Positions 7,565 to 16,990 are shown, numbered from the stretch's first letter. The stretch is DNA of 64,000 nucleotides from Hyphomicrobium_A sp963759735 (GCA_963759735.1 CAVXAF010000004.1:124001-188000), one strand, 5' to 3'. The notes: a model not told the origin generated them from the sequence alone. Translations and numbers: made by a program.

Positions 7565-10187
7565 ATGGCCACTCAATACGACGCGCCCGCACGCGAGAAA
7601 CACTGGCAGGAGGTCTGGGAAAAGGCCGACATCTTCCGCGCCTCCAATAAGGACGGTGGGCAGAAGTGCTACGTCCTGGAAATGTTTCCCTATCCATCCG
7701 GGCGCATCCACGTCGGCCATTCGCGCAACTACACCATGGGCGACGTGTTCGCACGCTACAAGCGGGCTAAGGGCTTCAATGTGCTGCACCCAATGGGCTG
7801 GGACGCCTTCGGCATGCCGGCCGAGAACGCCGCCATGGAGCGCAAGGTGCATCCGGCGGAGTGGACCTACCAGAACATCGACACCATGCGGAGGCAGCTC
7901 AAGTCGATGGGTCTGTCGCTCGACTGGTCGCGTGAGATCGCCACCTGCTCGCCGGACTACTACCGCCACCAGCAGAAGCTATTTCTCGACTTCCTCAAGA
8001 AGGGCCTCGCCTACCGCAAGTCATCGAAGGTCAACTGGGATCCGGTCGACCACACCGTGCTCGCCAACGAGCAGGTGATCGACGGCCGCGGCTGGCGCTC
8101 GGGCGCGCTGGTGGAGCAGCGCGAGCTGACCCAGTGGTTCTTCAAGATCACGCAGTACGCCGACGAGCTGCTTGAGGCGCTGCAAACTCTCGACCGGTGG
8201 CCGGAGAAGGTGCGCCTGATGCAGGCGAACTGGATCGGCCGCTCCGATGGCCTGCTCGTTCGCTTCGCGCTCGACAAGAAGTCGGCTCCGCCGGGCGAAA
8301 CCGAGGTCGAAGTCTATACGACGCGACCCGACACGCTGTTCGGCGCCGCCTTCATTGCATTGGCGCCCGATCATCCGCTCGCCAGGGCGGCCGCCGAAAA
8401 CAATCCCGCGCTCGCCGCCTTCTGCGAGGAGTGCCGTCACATGGGCACGTCCGTCGCCGATTTGGAGACGGCTGAGAAACAGGGCTTCGACACGGGCATC
8501 CGCGCCGTGCACCCTCTCGACAAGAACTGGACGCTGCCCGTCTATGTCGCCAACTTCATCCTCATGGAGTACGGCACCGGCGCCATTTTCGGCTGCCCGT
8601 CCGGCGACCAGCGCGACCTCGATTTCGCGCGCAAATACGATCTGCCCTTCAAGCCGGTCATCCTGCCGCCCGGCGAGAACGCGGCCACTTTTGCCATCAG
8701 GGACAAGGCCTATGACGGCGAAGGCACGATGATCAATTCATCGTTCCTCGACGGCCTCGACACCGTCGCGGCGTTCGATGAGGTGGCGCAGCGGCTCGAG
8801 AAGGCGAAGCTGGCCAAGAAGCCGGTCGGGCAGCGCAAGGTTAACTATCGCCTGCGCGATTGGGGCATCTCGCGCCAGCGCTACTGGGGCTGTCCTATCC
8901 CGGTCATTCATTGCGAGCAGTGTGGTACCGTTCCAGTTCCCGATGCCGACCTGCCCGTCGAGTTGCCGAGCGATGCCACGTTCGACAAGCCGGGCAATCC
9001 GCTCGATCGGCATCCGACATGGAAACACGTCAAGTGCCCGAGCTGCGGCGGCAACGCCCGGCGGGAGACGGACACGATGGATACGTTTGTCGAATTCCTC
9101 CTGGTACTTCGTGCGCTTCACCGGACCGCATGCCGCAACACCGGTCGACAAGGAAGCCGCCGCCTATTGGCTCCCGGTGGACCAGTACATCGGAGGCATC
9201 GAGCATGCGATCTTGCACCTGCTCTATTCGCGCTTTTTCACCCGCGCCTTGTGCGACACCGGCCATCTCAAGCTGACGCAAAACGTCCGCGAGCCGTTCG
9301 CCGCCTTGTTCACACAGGGCATGGTCACTCATGAGACCTACAAGTCGCGCCATGGTGGCTGGCTGCAGCCTGGCCAGGTGCGCATCGAAGGCGAGGGCAC
9401 CTCGCGCAAGGCTTTCGAGATATCCAACGGCGAGGCGGTTGCGATCGGCTCCGTCGAGAAGATGTCGAAGTCGCGCAAGAACACCGTCGATCTCGACGAC
9501 TTCGTCTCCCGCTACGGCGCCGACGTCGCCCGCTGGTTCGTGCTATCCGACAGCCCACCGGAGCGCGACGTCATCTACACGGATGTCGGCGTTGACGGAG
9601 CACGTCGCTTCCTGCAGCGCATCTGGCGTCTTATCGACCAGGGCATTGAAGGCGCCGCCGAGAAGGGCGCGCCCAAGCCGGCAGACTTCAGCGCCGAGGC
9701 CATGGCCCTGCGCCGAGCCGCCCACAAGGGGCTGGATCAGGTGGCGCGCTCGATCGAGGGCCTGCGCTTCAACGTGGCGGTGGCGCAAGTCTACGAGTTC
9801 ACAAATGTTCTCGGCTCGGCCCTGGGGAAGACGGGGAAAGATTACGCCTGGGCGCAGCGCGAAGCGCTGGAGTTTCTGGTGCAGATGATCGGTCCGATGA
9901 TGCCGCATTTGGCCGAGGAAAGCTGGGCGCGGCTCGGATACAACACACTGCTCGCCAATCAGGCCTGGCCCGAGGCCGATCCGGCGTTGCTCGTTGACGA
10001 TATGATCACCATTGCCGTACAGGTGAATGGTAAGCGGCGGGACGAATTGACGATTGCCCGAACGGCTGATTCTGGGGAAATCGAAGCGGCGGCGCTCAGG
10101 CTTGAGCCGGTGCAGCGGGCCCTTGAAGGACGGCCGGTCAAAAAGGTCATCGTTGTGCCGCAGAGGATTGTGAATGTCGTCGGGTGA
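7565..10187 (+). CDS. leuS: Leucyl-tRNA synthetase (single-base frameshift near codon 512)
   Basis: LeuS charges tRNA-Leu. The first frame (ATG 7565) holds the HIGH motif as HVGH at residues 49-52 and the CP1 editing domain with TTRPDTLFGAAF; the second frame holds SSWYFVRFT, LYSRFF, KMSKS at about residue 632, the anticodon-binding domain and the C-terminal VNGKRR...KKVIVVPQRIVNVV. The frames meet at about 9101: GAATTCCTCC reads correctly as GAATCCTCC (ESSWYF) after deleting one T, giving 873 residues, the normal length. leuS is essential and no other copy is in the window, so an error in the sequence is the simplest reading. lptE and holA follow, a standard alphaproteobacterial order. Confidence 0.95.
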
Positions 10188-10209
10188 GGCCGAGCAGAGG
10201 GGGCGGGCC

Positions 10210-10749
10210 ATGTCGGCCATTAGCCACCGAGGGTTTATCCGGGTTGCGTTGGCAAGTGCCGCGGCGTGTTTGCTCGTGGCCGGCTGCGGCGACGGCGGAT
10301 TCCGCCCGATGTATGCCTCCAGCGCCATCGTGGGCGGCAGTGATGTCAACCAGAAGCTCGCCGAACTCGAGATCGCGCCCATTCCTGGCCGCATCGGCCA
10401 GCGCCTGCGCAACGAGCTGATCTATCAGTCGACCGGCGGCGGACTTCCAGCCCAGCCGACTTATCGCCTCGAGATCATCATGCGCAAGTCGATCACGCCG
10501 ACCCTGGTCCAGATCGACGGCAACTCATCGGGCAGCGTCTACAATCTCAACACCAGTTTCCGCCTGGTCCGCCTCGCCGACCGTTCCGTAGCGCTCACCG
10601 GGGAGAGCAACGGCCGCGTCGCCTTCCAGCGTTTCGATTCCGTTTTTGCGAACGTTCGCGCCCGTCAGGATGCCGAGGACCGTGCGGCCAAGACGATCGG
10701 CGAAGAGCTCAAGGGCCGCTTGGCCGCCTACCTGTCGGGCAACGCCTGA
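10210..10749 (+). CDS. lptE: LPS-assembly lipoprotein LptE
   Basis: LptE is the outer-membrane lipoprotein that plugs and assembles the LptD barrel, inserting LPS into the outer leaflet. The start ATG 10210 gives a signal peptide with lipobox LVAGC (Cys26) after a hydrophobic ALASAAACL core; a GAGGGGG ribosome site is close upstream. An alternative ATG at 10174 would overlap the leuS stop. The mature region begins FRPMYAS, typical of alphaproteobacterial LptE, followed by R-I-G-Q-R-L-R-N-E-L and a conserved Y-x-L-x-I strand. The location between leuS and holA matches the family context in many genomes. Confidence 0.88.
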   Translation: MSAISHRGFIRVALASAAACLLVAGCGDGGFRPMYASSAIVGGSDVNQKLAELEIAPIPGRIGQRLRNELIYQSTGGGLPAQPTYRLEIIMRKSITPTLVQIDGNSSGSVYNLNTSFRLVRLADRSVALTGESNGRVAFQRFDSVFANVRARQDAEDRAAKTIGEELKGRLAAYLSGNA

Positions 10750-10809
10750 TCCTCAACACTTCGCGTCCGGCGCTCAGACAGCGTCACCAGGCATGAGCGG
10801 CGCGCTGTC

Positions 10810-11844
10810 ATGACTGCCATCAAGGCTCACCAAGCCCAGGCATTTCTCAATCCGCCCGGACCCAAGGTTCCGGCGGTGCTGTTCTACGGCACCGACGTCG
10901 GCCTCGTCGCCGAGCGTGCGACAAAGCTCGCCGCGCTGGTGGCGGCGCGTGATACCGGCGAGATCGTGCGCATCGATGACGCCGATCTCGATTCTGACCC
11001 CGATCGGCTCGCCGTCGAGCTGCAGACTATCCCCATGTTCGGCGGCTCCAAAGTCGTACGCGCCACGGCCGGACGGCGCATCACTGCCGCGGCCCTGCAA
11101 CCGCTGCTGGAGGGCAATACGCTGGCGGCGACGCTGATCGTCGAGGCCGGTAACCTGCGCCCGACCGACGCCATGCGCACGCTGTTCGAAAAGTCGACGC
11201 TGGCCGCCGCGGTCGCCTGCTATGCCGATGAGGCACGCGACATCGAAGGGCTTATCGCCGAAGTGCTCAAGGCACATGGGCTCGGCATCTCCTCCGATGC
11301 CCGCGAGCTTCTCGTTGCCCGCATGGGTGCCGACCGTGTGCTGTCGCGCGGAGAGATCGAGAAACTGGCGCTTTACGCGGCAGGCAAAGCACAGATCGAC
11401 GCCGCCGACATCGAAGCCATCGTCGGCGACGCCTCCGAAATGGCGATCGACCGCACCCTCAACGCCGCCGCCTCTGGCGATGCCTCCCGCGCGGTGGCCG
11501 AGTTCTCGCGCGCCATGGCCGCCGGCGAGAGCGCGCAGATGATCATCGGCGCCCTGCAGCGCCATCTGCTGCGGCTGCACCGCATCCGCACCGATCTGGA
11601 TGCCGGAAATTCGTTCGACGACGTAATGCGCCAGCAGCGCCCGCCCGTGCACTTTAAGCAGAAGGACGCCATCGGACTGCAATGCCGCATGTGGAGTTCG
11701 CCGCGCCTGGCCCAGGCGCTGGGGCGCACCGCCGCGGCTGCCAAGGCCGCGCGACTTTCCTCGGCGCTGGAAGAGCCTATCGCCGAGGCGCTGCTTATGG
11801 CGCTGGCGGCCGAGGCCCGCACCGGGGCCAAGGGCTCGAGATAA
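10810..11844 (+). CDS. holA: DNA polymerase III delta subunit
   Basis: HolA is the clamp-loader delta subunit that opens the beta sliding clamp during replication. The 344-residue length is typical. The N-terminal LFYGTDVGLVAERATKLAALV corresponds to the AAA+-like domain I, followed by the TIPMFGGSKVVRA segment (family consensus S-LFG-K-VVR) and the C-terminal collar domain (FSRAMAAGESAQMIIGALQRHLLRLHRI). It lies 60 nt downstream of lptE in the conserved leuS-lptE-holA run, likely one transcript. Confidence 0.93.
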   Translation: MTAIKAHQAQAFLNPPGPKVPAVLFYGTDVGLVAERATKLAALVAARDTGEIVRIDDADLDSDPDRLAVELQTIPMFGGSKVVRATAGRRITAAALQPLLEGNTLAATLIVEAGNLRPTDAMRTLFEKSTLAAAVACYADEARDIEGLIAEVLKAHGLGISSDARELLVARMGADRVLSRGEIEKLALYAAGKAQIDAADIEAIVGDASEMAIDRTLNAAASGDASRAVAEFSRAMAAGESAQMIIGALQRHLLRLHRIRTDLDAGNSFDDVMRQQRPPVHFKQKDAIGLQCRMWSSPRLAQALGRTAAAAKAARLSSALEEPIAEALLMALAAEARTGAKGSR

Positions 11845-11885
11845 CCGCGCAGCGTCCCCGATTTTCGCATATCAGATGTGCCGAC

Positions 11886-11913
11886 TTGTCCGCCGCGGCG
11901 CCGTGCCTATAGT
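11886..11913 (+). promoter_or_regulatory. Candidate sigma-70 promoter for the PfkB kinase gene
   Basis: TTGTCC at 11886-11891 and TATAGT at 11908-11913 are separated by 16 bp and end 26 nt before the start codon at 11940. The predicted transcript would start near 11920. A GGGGGG tract directly precedes the ATG. This is a sequence match only. Confidence 0.5.
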
Positions 11914-11939
11914 GCGTCGATCCGGACATTGGGGGGGAC

Positions 11940-12941
11940 ATGCAAGAGACGCGCTACGACGTTGTCGGCATCGGTAATGCCATCGTCGACATCATCGGAC
12001 GCTGCGACGACGGGTTCTTGTCGAAGCACGACCTTGCCAAGGGCTTCATGCGCCTCATCGATGCGCAAGACGCCGACAAGCTTTATGGCCTCATGGGACC
12101 ATCCCTCGAGCGCTCGGGCGGCTCGGCCGCCAACACCGTCGCCGGGCTCAGCTCGTTCGGTGGCCGCTCCGCCTTCATCGGCCGCGTCGCCGACGACCAG
12201 TTCGGCAAGGTGTTCTGGCATGACATCCGCGCCGCCGGCGTTGACTACGGCACCAATCCAGCGACCAGCGGCCTGCCCACCGCGGTCTGCCTCATCCTCG
12301 TCACGCCCGATGGCGAGCGCACCATGAACACCTTCCTCGGCGCCAGCACCGAGTTGGGGCCGACCGAGGTCGACGCGTCGATGATCGGCGCCTCCAAGGT
12401 CACCTACCTGGAAGGCTACCTGTTCGACAAACCCGAGGCGAAGGAAGCGTTCTATGCCGCCGCCGGCGTCGCCGCGAAGGCTGGCCGCAAGACCGCGCTC
12501 TCGCTGTCGGATGCCTTTTGCGTCGACCGCCACCGCGCCGACTTCCGCAAGCTTGTGAAGAACGGCGTCGATATCCTGTTCGCCAACGAGCGCGAGATCA
12601 CCGCCCTCTATGAAGTGAATTCATTCGATGATGCCCTCGCAGCAGTGCGCGGCGAGTGCGAAATCGCCGTGCTGACGCGTTCGGAAGCCGGATCGCTCAT
12701 CGTCACCGCGCAGGAGACGGTGCAGGTGCGGCCGGTGCGGGTCGACAAGGTCGTCGATGCAACGGGGGCCGGCGATCTCTACGCCTCAGGTTTCCTCTAC
12801 GGCTACACGCGCAACCTGAAGCTGGCTGACTGCGGGCGCCTTGGCAGCCTGGCCGCCGCCGAGGTCATCAGCCATATCGGCGCGCGTCCCGAGCGCCCCC
12901 TGTCGGCGATCGCCAAGCAGGAAGGCCTGATCGCCGGCTGA
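11940..12941 (+). CDS. PfkB-family carbohydrate kinase, probable adenosine kinase
   Basis: A 333-residue ribokinase-fold enzyme. The N-terminal signature (DVVGIGNAIVDII), the GGSAANTVAGLSSFGG nucleoside-binding segment, and the PfkB signature 2 DATGAGDLYASGFLYG with its catalytic Asp are all present. Rhizobiales homologues with this N-terminus are annotated adenosine kinase, which converts adenosine to AMP with ATP; substrate here is by homology only. The gene has its own promoter-like element and is not tightly linked to holA (95-nt gap). Confidence 0.88.
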   Translation: MQETRYDVVGIGNAIVDIIGRCDDGFLSKHDLAKGFMRLIDAQDADKLYGLMGPSLERSGGSAANTVAGLSSFGGRSAFIGRVADDQFGKVFWHDIRAAGVDYGTNPATSGLPTAVCLILVTPDGERTMNTFLGASTELGPTEVDASMIGASKVTYLEGYLFDKPEAKEAFYAAAGVAAKAGRKTALSLSDAFCVDRHRADFRKLVKNGVDILFANEREITALYEVNSFDDALAAVRGECEIAVLTRSEAGSLIVTAQETVQVRPVRVDKVVDATGAGDLYASGFLYGYTRNLKLADCGRLGSLAAAEVISHIGARPERPLSAIAKQEGLIAG

Positions 12942-13041
12942 GTTTCTCGAACGTCTCGACCCTCGCGAAGCACGGCTCTATTGGGGCTGGGCGGGACGCT
13001 GCACGCTCGCAAGCCAGTGCGAGGTACAAGTCGCGTAGTCA

Positions 13042-13072
13042 TTTGCGCCACTATAACGGTCGATTGCGCAAA
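13042..13072. repeat. Inverted repeat TTTGCGC/GCGCAAA upstream of orphan gene
   Basis: The arms TTTGCGC (13042-13048) and GCGCAAA (13066-13072) lie 100 nt upstream of the orphan gene at 13173, with centres 24 bp apart. This could be a dimeric regulator site. The rest of the 231-nt gap shows no clear promoter. Weak evidence. Confidence 0.25.
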
Positions 13073-13172
13073 CTGGCTGCTACAAGACATTTATTCTCAC
13101 TGGCAACGCTCTGACGTATCAACATAATCCACATAACGATTCGAGCCGATTGCGAAATGTCGTTCGCAGGTC

Positions 13173-13766
13173 ATGGGGACCGATTGCATGCCGACCATGC
13201 ACGCGCGTTACGGGCGTCCAAAAGGTAGCGGCGTCGATGACAGCCTCCACCTCAAGAGCCTGGCGGCGTTGCTTGCCGCCAACCCGACACTGAAGCCGAC
13301 CACCGCCATTCGTTCGCTGGGCGTCGATGATCCGTCGGTCATCCGCCGCCTGCGCGACAAGTTTCGCGTGGATCAGGCTCGGCTTCTAGCCGATGCCCAC
13401 CACACCTTCCGCACCAACGGCCGGACCCTCCTCCGTCCAGGTCCCGCGCAGCCCAGCTCACGGCGCCTGCTCGCCGTCCTGCGCCCCCATATCCCGGCAG
13501 CACCTGCACCCGTTCGCCTGCCGGAAGAGACTATCGCCGCCGAAACCGCCAACGCGTCGCCACAGCCGCAGCCGCCGCTGCTCGCTGTATGGTGTGATCT
13601 TGGGCTGTGGGCAGTGGCAACGGCGATAGAGCAGCAAGCAGTGCTGGCCCGGCACTGGCTGCAACTACCGGCGGTCGATGTCGCCCTGCGAGGTCAGCTC
13701 GCAGTCGGCGCGTTCATCATCGCGGCCTCGACGCCGCGAAAACCGCTGAAGCCGCACCTCAATTGA
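13173..13766 (+). CDS. Hypothetical protein, putative DNA-binding N-terminus
   Basis: A 197-residue protein without a name I recognise. Residues ~12-70 (RYGRPKGSGVDDS, LKSLAALLAANPTLKPTTAIRSLGV, DDPSVIRRLRDKF) look like a compact helical, helix-turn-helix-like domain with a basic entry, seen in Rhizobiales hypotheticals. Residues ~85-145 are a Pro/Ala-rich linker. Residues ~145-190 (WCDLGLWAVATAIEQQAVLARHWLQL) form amphipathic helices reminiscent of phasins, but this is inference. A second ATG at 13188 is an alternative start. The gene stands alone between the adenosine-kinase-like gene and convergent coaA, and ends before a strong intrinsic terminator. Confidence 0.6.
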   Translation: MGTDCMPTMHARYGRPKGSGVDDSLHLKSLAALLAANPTLKPTTAIRSLGVDDPSVIRRLRDKFRVDQARLLADAHHTFRTNGRTLLRPGPAQPSSRRLLAVLRPHIPAAPAPVRLPEETIAAETANASPQPQPPLLAVWCDLGLWAVATAIEQQAVLARHWLQLPAVDVALRGQLAVGAFIIAASTPRKPLKPHLN

Positions 13767-13813
13767 GCGGCACTCCCGACACTTAAATTCTGAGCTAGAG
13801 CGCATCACTTGAT

Positions 13814-13842
13814 GGGCCGCCTCCCCAGGCGGTCCTTTTTTT
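13814..13842 (+). terminator. Intrinsic terminator after the orphan gene
   Basis: A 9-bp stem (13814-13822 pairing with 13827-13835, one G-T wobble) with a CCCC loop is followed directly by seven T residues at 13836-13842. Orientation fits the plus-strand gene ending at 13766 and separates it from the convergent coaA. Confidence 0.85.
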
Positions 13843-13895
13843 ATGGGTTGCTGTCCGCTTGGCGGCGCCCCCGCCGGTACCGGAGGCGAAAAAAT

Positions 13896-14858
13896 TCAGA
13901 GCTTCCGCAGCGCCACCGAGGCAACGTGGTGATCGGCTTCCTTGCGCAGAATGAGCCGCGCGCGCTGGCGCGTGGGGAGGATGTTCTCCTCGAGGTTCTT
14001 CAGGTTGATGCTGCGCCATATCTCGCGGGCCCGAGCATCGGCTGCTTCGGGTGACAGGCTCGCGTACTGATGGAAGTAGGCACCAGGGTCGCGGAAGGCG
14101 GTGGTGCGCAGCCGCATGAAGCGGGCCAGATACCATTCACCGATGACGTCGGGATCGGCGTCCAGATAAATCGAGAAATCGAAGAAGTCCGACACGAAGG
14201 GAATGGCTTCGCCATCGCGCGGCATACGCGCCGGCTGCAGCACGTTGAGGCCCTCGACGATGAGGATGTCGGGGTTCTCGATGACGACTTTCTGGTCGGG
14301 GAGGATGTCGTAGTGGAAATGGGAATAGACCGGCGCCTCGACCTCCTTCATGCCCGACTTGACGCTGGCGAGGAAGTTCAGCAGCCGCGCGGTATCGAAG
14401 CTCTCGGGGAAGCCTTTGCGCTCCATGATCCCGCGCCGCTCCAGCTCGGCATTGGGCCACAGGAAGCCGTCAGTTGTGATTTGGTCGACGCGGGGATGAT
14501 CCGGCCAGCGCGCCAACAGCGCCTTGAGGACGCGGGCCGTGGTGCTCTTGCCGACCGCCACGGAGCCGCCGACGCCAATGATAAAGGGCACCTTGCTGTC
14601 GGTGCGGCCCAGGAACTTGGAGGACACCGAGTGCAGCTGCTGTGCCGCCGCCACGTACAAATTGAGCAGTCGCGACATCGGCAGGTAGATCTGCTCGACC
14701 TCCTCGACCGACAGCTCCTCGATGAGACCCGAGAGCTGTTCGAGCTCGCTTTCCTTGAGGGTCATAGGCGTGTCGGCGCGCAGGCGTGCCCAGTCGTCTC
14801 GCCCGAACACGCGGTAGGGCGAGAACTCGAGGTTGGCGGGATGGGACATCGCGGTCAT
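13896..14858 (-). CDS. coaA: Type I pantothenate kinase
   Basis: CoaA phosphorylates pantothenate with ATP, the first and regulated step of coenzyme A synthesis. The Walker A loop GVGGSVAVGKST is at residues 95-106, followed by the conserved TTDGFLWPN, RKGFPESFD, YSHFHYDI and EGLNVLQ blocks. Start chosen at ATG 14858 (320 residues, close to the usual 316); the open frame continues upstream but into hisE. It lies 28 nt after hisE on the same strand, a pairing common in Rhizobiales. Feedback inhibition by CoA is known for the family. Confidence 0.95.
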   Translation of the reverse strand: MTAMSHPANLEFSPYRVFGRDDWARLRADTPMTLKESELEQLSGLIEELSVEEVEQIYLPMSRLLNLYVAAAQQLHSVSSKFLGRTDSKVPFIIGVGGSVAVGKSTTARVLKALLARWPDHPRVDQITTDGFLWPNAELERRGIMERKGFPESFDTARLLNFLASVKSGMKEVEAPVYSHFHYDILPDQKVVIENPDILIVEGLNVLQPARMPRDGEAIPFVSDFFDFSIYLDADPDVIGEWYLARFMRLRTTAFRDPGAYFHQYASLSPEAADARAREIWRSINLKNLEENILPTRQRARLILRKEADHHVASVALRKL

Positions 14859-14886
14859 GAGGTGCGCCCGGCTTGCCTCAATACTA

Positions 14887-15210
14887 TCAGCGGTCGGATC
14901 GCTCCGCCTTCTCCTTGAGGCCGGAGGTGCCTTGGCGCTTGGCCAGCACGCCGAGCACATCGGCAATCGCCACGCCGCGGCTCTCCAGCAGCACCAGCAG
15001 ATGATAGAGCAGGTCGGCGGCTTCCGCCTTCAGTTGCTCATCGCCCTCGCCGGCACCGGCAAGCACAGTCTCGATGGCTTCCTCGCCCAGCTTTTTGGCG
15101 CAGCGGACGGGGCCAGCCTCGAGCAACTGGCGGGTATATGAGCTGTCGGGCGGCGCCGAACGGCGGGCGGCGATGGTCGCCGCAAGTTGCACCAACACGT
15201 CGTCGCTCAT
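14887..15210 (-). CDS. hisE: Phosphoribosyl-ATP pyrophosphohydrolase
   Basis: HisE hydrolyses PR-ATP to PR-AMP in histidine synthesis. The all-alpha MazG-like core is seen in KKLGEEAIETVLAG and EAADLLYHLLVLL, with the E-E-x-x-E and E-x-x-D metal-binding residues. Start ATG 15210 follows a GAGGA ribosome site; a TTG 21 nt earlier is less likely. Length 107 residues is normal for a stand-alone HisE. No other his gene is in the window: it sits between parB and coaA rather than in a hisBHAF cluster. Confidence 0.93.
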   Translation of the reverse strand: MSDDVLVQLAATIAARRSAPPDSSYTRQLLEAGPVRCAKKLGEEAIETVLAGAGEGDEQLKAEAADLLYHLLVLLESRGVAIADVLGVLAKRQGTSGLKEKAERSDR

Positions 15211-15293
15211 GGCAATCCTCAACGGACGCAAAGGCTTATTGCGTCCGCCAGTTGCAGCAAGGAGAGCCCCTGCGTCAAGCGTACTGCTCGCAA

Positions 15294-16163
15294 TCAGGCT
15301 CCACCGAGGCGTTGGCGGATGTAATCCAACTGGTCGAAGTTGCCGAACTTGATGACCAGGTTGCCGCTTTCGCCGGAGCCGCGTTTGATCTCGACCTTCA
15401 GTCCCAGGACGTTGGAGAGATCCTTTTCGAAAGCCTTGGTGTCGGGGTCTTTGTCGCGCGGGGTTCGAGCGATGGCGCTGCCTGCGCCGACGTCGCCGCC
15501 CTGCTGCACCAATGCCTCAACCTCTCGCACGTTGAGGCTCTCATCGAGGATGCGCTGAGCCAGACCCTGGGCGTCATCGCGGCCGATGAGGGCGCGCGCA
15601 TGGCCGGCGGTGAGACGGCCGTCCTGCACCATCGTCTGTACGCCTTCGGGAAGCTTCAGCAGACGAAGCGTATTAGCGACGTGGCTGCGCGACTTGCCGA
15701 TGATCTCTGATACCTGCTCCTGGCTATAGTCGAAGCGCTCGATCAGCTCTCGGTAGCCCGCCGCCTCTTCGATGGCATTGAGGTCGGCGCGCTGCACGTT
15801 CTCGATAATGGCAAGCTCGAGCACCTCTTTGTCGTTGAGGTCGCGCGCGATCACCGGAATGGTGTGCAGGCCGGCCTTTTGAGCCGCCCGCCAGCGACGT
15901 TCGCCGGCGACGATCTCGTAGCCGCTTTCGGTTGGACGCACGATGATCGGCTGCACCAAGCCCTTGGCGCGGATCGACTCGGTGAGTTCGGCCAACTCTT
16001 CGTCGCGGAAATCCTTGCGTGGATTGAGACGGCTGGGGCGAACGTCGGACGTCGCCACCATGCGCTGCTGCCCTTCGGGCGGCAGCGGCGTGGAGCCCTG
16101 CACGGGCTCCTTCATGAGGGCGGCTAAACCGCGACCTAAGCGACTTGGCAGGGGGGCGTTCAT
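15294..16163 (-). CDS. parB: Chromosome partitioning protein ParB
   Basis: ParB is a CTPase clamp that loads at parS and spreads to form the segregation complex. Start ATG 16163 gives 289 residues beginning with the alphaproteobacterial leader PSRLGRGLAAL. The CTP-binding core reads GLVQPIIVRP, GYEIVAGERRWRAAQKAG and ENVQRADLNAIEEA; the helix-turn-helix follows (YSQEQVSEIIGKSRSHVANTLRLLKLP), then the C-terminal dimerisation domain. parA lies 20 nt upstream on the same strand. Three parS-like sites are 1.4-3.5 kb upstream in rsmG-mnmG-mnmE. Confidence 0.96.
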   Translation of the reverse strand: MNAPLPSRLGRGLAALMKEPVQGSTPLPPEGQQRMVATSDVRPSRLNPRKDFRDEELAELTESIRAKGLVQPIIVRPTESGYEIVAGERRWRAAQKAGLHTIPVIARDLNDKEVLELAIIENVQRADLNAIEEAAGYRELIERFDYSQEQVSEIIGKSRSHVANTLRLLKLPEGVQTMVQDGRLTAGHARALIGRDDAQGLAQRILDESLNVREVEALVQQGGDVGAGSAIARTPRDKDPDTKAFEKDLSNVLGLKVEIKRGSGESGNLVIKFGNFDQLDYIRQRLGGA

Positions 16164-16183
16164 GGTCCCTCGTGGGCTAGAAG

Positions 16184-16990
16184 TCAGGCAGCCTGATTGC
16201 GGCGCTCGCGCTCGATGATCTCGGTGGCAAGCTTGATGTAGGCTTGGCTGCCGGCGCAGTCGAAGTCGTACAGCAGGATCGGCTTGCCGTGCGATGGAGC
16301 CTCGGCGACGCGCGTGTTGCGCGGGATAATGGTCTCGTAGACCTTCGGGCCGAAGAAGGCGCGCACGTTCTCGGCGACCTCCCGCGACAGCGAGGTGCGC
16401 GCATCGTGCATGGTCAGCACGACGCCCTGGATCTCCAGCGCCGGGTTGAGCGTGGCGCGGATCTGATCGATCGATTCCTTGAGCTGCGAGATGCCTTCCA
16501 GCGCGAAGAACTCGCACTGCACCGGCACCAGCACCGCATTGGCCGCAGACAGGGCATTGAGGGTCAGCAGGTTGAGCGAAGGCGGACAATCGATCAGCAC
16601 GTAGTTGAAAGCCTCGCCCGGCGTAGAGCGCTGGCGAGCAGCAAGCGCCGACACCGCATCGCGCAGGCGATACGGACGGTTGGCGTCCGTCAGCTCGGCT
16701 TCGATGCCGACGAGATCGGAATTTGCCGGCACGACATATAGGCCGGGAACCGCGGTCGGAAGGGCGCATTCGAGCAGGCCCGAGCCACCCATCAGAACAT
16801 CGAACGACGTCTTGGGCCGGCTGTCGACATCGATGCCGAGGCCAGTCGAGGCGTTCCCCTGCGGATCGAGATCAATCACGAGGACGCGCTCGCCGACCGA
16901 CGCCAGCGCCGTGCCGAGATTGATGGCGGTCGTGGTCTTGCCGACGCCGCCCTTTTGGTTGGCGATCGCCAGTGTTCTCGTCGCGCTCAT
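16184..16990 (-). CDS. parA: Chromosome partitioning ATPase ParA
   Basis: ParA is a Walker-type ATPase whose DNA-bound gradient drives ParB-parS segregation. The deviant Walker A with signature lysine is KGGVGKTTT (NQKGGVGKTTTAINL), residues 13-21; Walker A-prime DLDPQGNAS and Walker B VLIDCPPSL are intact. The length of 268 residues and lack of an N-terminal HTH mark it as the chromosomal (Soj) type. Its start overlaps the rsmG stop by 4 nt, so rsmG-parA-parB form a coupled unit. Confidence 0.96.
   Translation of the reverse strand: MSATRTLAIANQKGGVGKTTTAINLGTALASVGERVLVIDLDPQGNASTGLGIDVDSRPKTSFDVLMGGSGLLECALPTAVPGLYVVPANSDLVGIEAELTDANRPYRLRDAVSALAARQRSTPGEAFNYVLIDCPPSLNLLTLNALSAANAVLVPVQCEFFALEGISQLKESIDQIRATLNPALEIQGVVLTMHDARTSLSREVAENVRAFFGPKVYETIIPRNTRVAEAPSHGKPILLYDFDCAGSQAYIKLATEIIERERRNQAA

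Noticed and set aside
16164..16769. N-terminal extension of parB
   Set aside because: The open frame runs through parA; ParB homologues start at the PSRLGRGLAAL leader, so ATG 16163 is used.
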